From positions 1-6,815 of the forward strand of contig CAKQJZ010000097.1 in NCBI GenBank assembly GCA_934247875.1: a stretch of 6,815 nucleotides of DNA, read 5' to 3'. The first letter of the stretch is position 1. Each line of letters starts with the position of its first letter. This stretch comes from an uncultured Spirochaetales bacterium. Its GTDB lineage: Bacteria > Spirochaetota > Spirochaetia > Sphaerochaetales > Sphaerochaetaceae. Under the pieces are notes generated by a model. The model was not told where the DNA came from and made no database searches. It saw only the letters and a list, made by a program, of their open reading frames with translations. Position numbers and translations under genes: made by a program. This document shows positions 5,845 through 6,815 of this stretch, piece by piece.

Positions 5845-6753
5845 CTACAGAATCAATAAGCCAACTATAATCAGAGGAATCAGAAATGCAATGTTCCATA
5901 GCAGAAATGAAATGATGAAGTTCTTCTTTTCATTTGTTTCTTTTAAAAACAGTCTTATTGAAATCAAGGATGCAAGTGATGCAACTGGTGTACCAAGTCC
6001 TCCGATATCAACGCCATATAAGAGTGCTTTTAAGTCAATTGAGAATGGCTCTAAGAGAATAGCAGCTGGCACATTCGATATTACCTGAGAAAGAATCAAT
6101 GAAAGTGCGAATTCATTATGAGATGTAAGCTTCTGAAGCTTATTTGCTATATAGCTATTTGAAGCTATAGAGCCTGAGAATATAAAGAAACATAGAAACG
6201 TTGCTAAAAGAGGCCAATCTATTTTCTTGAATATTGTCTTATCAAAGCATAAGAGGATAATGACCATCAAAATGAATAGCGGCGGAGTTCTGAAGATGCC
6301 TAGAACAGACAAGAGCGTCATTGCAAATAGCGCGATATATAGCACTCTGAGGCTTTTGTTGCCGCTCTCGCTCTCATCTTCAGCTGTTATATAGATTCTG
6401 TTTCTCATATCCTTTCTGAAGATGAATACAAGTGAAAGAACTATAAGCAGAAGTGAAATCAGATATAGCGGAAGCATCATAAGAGTGAACTCTGATGCGC
6501 TTACGTTCATCTTATTGTAGATATATAGATTCTGAGGATTTCCAAATGGAGTCAATAAAGATCCAAGGTTAGCGCTTATAGTCTCAGCGATGATGATAGA
6601 TGGCAGAAATTCCTTCTTCTCGCTCTTTGAGAATAGGTAGATAGTCAGAGGCACAAATGTAAGCAGTGCTACATCATTAGTGATGAATGATGAGAGGAAG
6701 AAGATTATCAGAGTAAGCGAGAGTGCGAGCGTAAATGTGCCAATGTCATTAAG
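5845..6753 (-). CDS. SLC13/ArsB-NhaD-type ion transporter, N-terminally truncated
   Basis: An open frame of 302 codons covers the C-terminal three quarters of an anion or sodium-linked permease of the ion-transporter superfamily. Both inverted-repeat signatures are present: FITNDVALLTF (23-33) with SLLTPFGNPQNL (65-76), and SQVISNVPAAILL (222-234) with GTPVASLASL (254-263). About eight hydrophobic segments are visible. Relatives are normally around 380-400 residues and begin about 90-100 residues earlier, but here the frame meets TAA at 6754-6756 and no matching sequence follows to the window end. The recognisable similarity seems to start near codon 8. No credible start codon with a ribosome-binding site exists; the first possible GTG, at 6654, lies within a conserved stretch. 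It is therefore a broken gene or a piece cut by an assembly junction. Substrate (arsenite, citrate, sodium/proton or other) cannot be told. It ends just before the TetR promoter with no terminator between. Confidence 0.82.
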   Translation of the reverse strand, partial: LNDIGTFTLALSLTLIIFFLSSFITNDVALLTFVPLTIYLFSKSEKKEFLPSIIIAETISANLGSLLTPFGNPQNLYIYNKMNVSASEFTLMMLPLYLISLLLIVLSLVFIFRKDMRNRIYITAEDESESGNKSLRVLYIALFAMTLLSVLGIFRTPPLFILMVIILLCFDKTIFKKIDWPLLATFLCFFIFSGSIASNSYIANKLQKLTSHNEFALSLILSQVISNVPAAILLEPFSIDLKALLYGVDIGGLGTPVASLASLISIRLFLKETNEKKNFIISFLLWNIAFLIPLIIVGLLIL

Positions 6754-6756
6754 TTA

Positions 6757-6815
6757 AGCTTTTGACACTGAAAAATGCTGTTGTAAAAGGCAATGTATGG
6801 ACAAGAAATCCATAT
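6757..6815. mobile_element. Unidentified foreign edge interrupting the transporter gene
   Basis: From about 6735-6756 outward the sequence stops matching the transporter. The frame has a stop, and the base composition shifts from GC-containing coding sequence to AT-rich sequence. On the plus strand, TTGACA (6762-6767), a 16-base spacer and TAAAAG (6784-6789) form a plausible outward-facing promoter, as found at insertion-sequence ends. No transposase, terminal inverted repeat or target duplication can be seen because the window ends, so an assembly artefact is an equal alternative. Confidence 0.3.

Noticed and set aside
6126..6142. Perfect palindrome TAAGCTTC-T-GAAGCTTA inside the transporter gene
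   Set aside because: It encodes ordinary residues (NKLQKL) and is built from AAGCTT, a word frequent throughout the window because of common Lys-Leu codons; no regulatory context is visible.
1..6815. CRISPR arrays, tRNA or rRNA genes and riboswitches
   Set aside because: Looked for regularly spaced repeats, cloverleaf-like sequence and known leader motifs; none was seen, and the intergenic gaps other than 1-300 are only about 1 to 54 bases.

Overview
The window (6,815 bases, AT-leaning, roughly 40% GC by eye) looks like chromosome of a strictly anaerobic, low-GC Firmicute of the Clostridia type. The basis is a very large acyl-CoA dehydratase activase-like protein, Firmicute-style purine-rich Shine-Dalgarno sites, and a small two-CXXC zinc-ribbon protein of a kind common in clostridia. 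I cannot name a genus. All recognisable genes lie on the minus strand and read from right to left.

Layout from right to left. (i) 6757-6815 is short non-matching sequence, probably the edge of a mobile element or an assembly junction. (ii) 5845-6753 is an SLC13/ArsB-NhaD-type membrane transporter that has lost its N-terminus at that junction. (iii) 5808-5836 is a compact promoter whose 17-base spacer lies within an 18-base palindromic operator. It drives a TetR-family regulator (5208-5798), which is followed after 1 base by a 71-residue zinc-ribbon protein (4991-5206) and after 54 bases by a 140-residue four-helix membrane protein (4514-4936). (iv) A 50-base gap with a candidate second promoter leads to a 969-residue double-ATPase activase protein (1554-4463). 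That gene overlaps by ATGA the gene for a 418-residue dehydratase-like partner (301-1557). (v) 1-300 has no gene of its own. It holds the end of whatever lies to the left, a strong plus-strand terminator at 57-96, and a long-range inverted repeat at the end of the minus-strand operon.

Biology. The 969- and 418-residue proteins together equal about 1,387 residues, close to the size of the fused activase/dehydratase-like proteins known from many clostridia, so this is a two-gene version of that protein. The activase half carries two ASKHA ATPase domains. Each keeps the cysteine pair, 39 residues apart, that in classical activases binds a shared [4Fe-4S] cluster. This suggests one polypeptide building the whole ATP-driven electron-injecting module. 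The classical partners (HgdA/HgdB-type dehydratase subunits, CoA-transferase, 2-hydroxyacid dehydrogenase) are absent from the window, so the substrate is unknown.

Most interesting points: the split fusion with its duplicated cluster sites; the TetR, zinc-ribbon and membrane-protein leader next to it; the absence of Shine-Dalgarno sites at just the two genes sitting directly behind predicted promoters (possible leaderless mRNAs); and the truncated transporter at the right edge.
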